In this document: positions 6,135-6,173 of the stretch, piece by piece | Position numbering within the stretch: position 1 is the stretch's first letter | Layout of the letters: every line of letters starts with the position of its first letter | Source: Nanobdellota archaeon | GTDB taxonomy: Archaea; Nanobdellota; Nanobdellia; Woesearchaeales; GW2011-AR15 | DNA: 6,173 bases | Reading direction: 5' to 3' | NCBI GenBank assembly: GCA_018815145.1 | Contig: JAHIYL010000148.1 | Coordinates: 1 to 6,173, forward strand | Position numbers and translations under genes: made by a program | The notes under the pieces: generated by a model | What the model was told of the DNA's origin: nothing | The model's database searches: none | The model's input: only the letters and a program-made list of their open reading frames with translations

Positions 6135-6173
6135 TTACTCGGAGGGCTTTATGTCCTCCTTAGTGTTTGCGCC
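6135..6173 (-). CDS. Possible 3' end of an upstream gene cut by the right edge
   Basis: From the right edge one minus-strand frame reads GANTKEDIKPSE and stops at TAA 6137-6135; the other two frames stop sooner. A second frame downstream reads VHESPSIP (about 6115-6092). The surrounding block (6091-6173) is about 52% GC by my count, well above the rest of the window. The end resembles, only loosely, the variable C-terminal tails of TnpB-type proteins from IS200/IS605 elements, which would make this a transposon end. With 12 codons visible this is a guess. It could equally be non-coding. Confidence 0.25.
   Translation of the reverse strand, partial: GANTKEDIKPSE
6141..6159. repeat. Small inverted repeat GGAGG / CCTCC
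   Basis: GGAGG at 6141-6145 and CCTCC at 6155-6159 could form a 5-bp stem with a 9-base loop, extendable by a G-U pair. It lies across the putative stop region of the upstream gene. It might be part of a terminator, a transposon-end RNA, or chance. Confidence 0.35.

Noticed and set aside
6080..6163. A 27-codon plus-strand open frame starting MKKNGDAGTFMH, divergent from trpE.
   Set aside because: It has no ribosome-binding site, is very short, and is antisense to the putative end of the upstream gene; its start lies in an A-rich tract.
1..6173. CRISPR arrays, tRNA or rRNA genes.
   Set aside because: No regularly spaced repeats and no tRNA or rRNA-like segments were seen; nearly all the window is protein-coding.

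Overview
The window carries a tryptophan biosynthesis operon, read entirely on the minus strand (right to left) in the order trpE-trpG-trpD-trpC-trpF-trpB. The genes are packed with almost no spacing. trpE and trpG overlap by 8 nt, trpG/trpD, trpC/trpF and trpF/trpB each share an ATGA stop/start, and trpD and trpC are 3 nt apart. Together they cover every step from chorismate to tryptophan except the trpA (alpha subunit) reaction. The first 9 codons of a further coupled gene, which could be trpA, run off the left edge.

Region by region (minus-strand reading direction): 6173-6135 holds 12 codons and a stop that may be the 3' end of an unrelated upstream gene, in a local GC-rich patch. 6090-6063 is an A/T-rich intergenic stretch with T-tracts (possible terminator) and a TATAAT-like element (possible promoter). 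6044-221 is the six-gene trp operon. 220-23 is a 65-codon open frame with no clear start, lying in frame after the trpB stop and ending in an ATGA overlap with the last gene. 26-1 is the start of that last gene.

The organism is AT-rich and uses TGA as a stop. The Shine-Dalgarno sites in front of trpE, trpG and trpD are of the GGTGA(T) type, complementary to the AUCACC part of the 16S rRNA 3' end. This is common in archaea, so an archaeon (perhaps a DPANN-type lineage such as Woesearchaeota) is my preferred reading. A bacterium cannot be excluded: the TrpE and TrpG proteins look most like the E. coli type, and a bacterial -10-like TATAAT sits at a sensible distance upstream.

Pathway logic: TrpE/TrpG make anthranilate, TrpD adds the phosphoribosyl group, TrpF isomerises it, TrpC closes the indole ring, and TrpB condenses indole with serine. 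The main oddities are a TrpG whose glutamine-site motifs are altered, an ATT-type trinucleotide tract at the trpE/trpG junction, the unexplained 65-codon frame after trpB, and a foreign-looking GC-rich right edge. I see no convincing wholly new system; this is mostly an ordinary biosynthetic operon with some unusual details.
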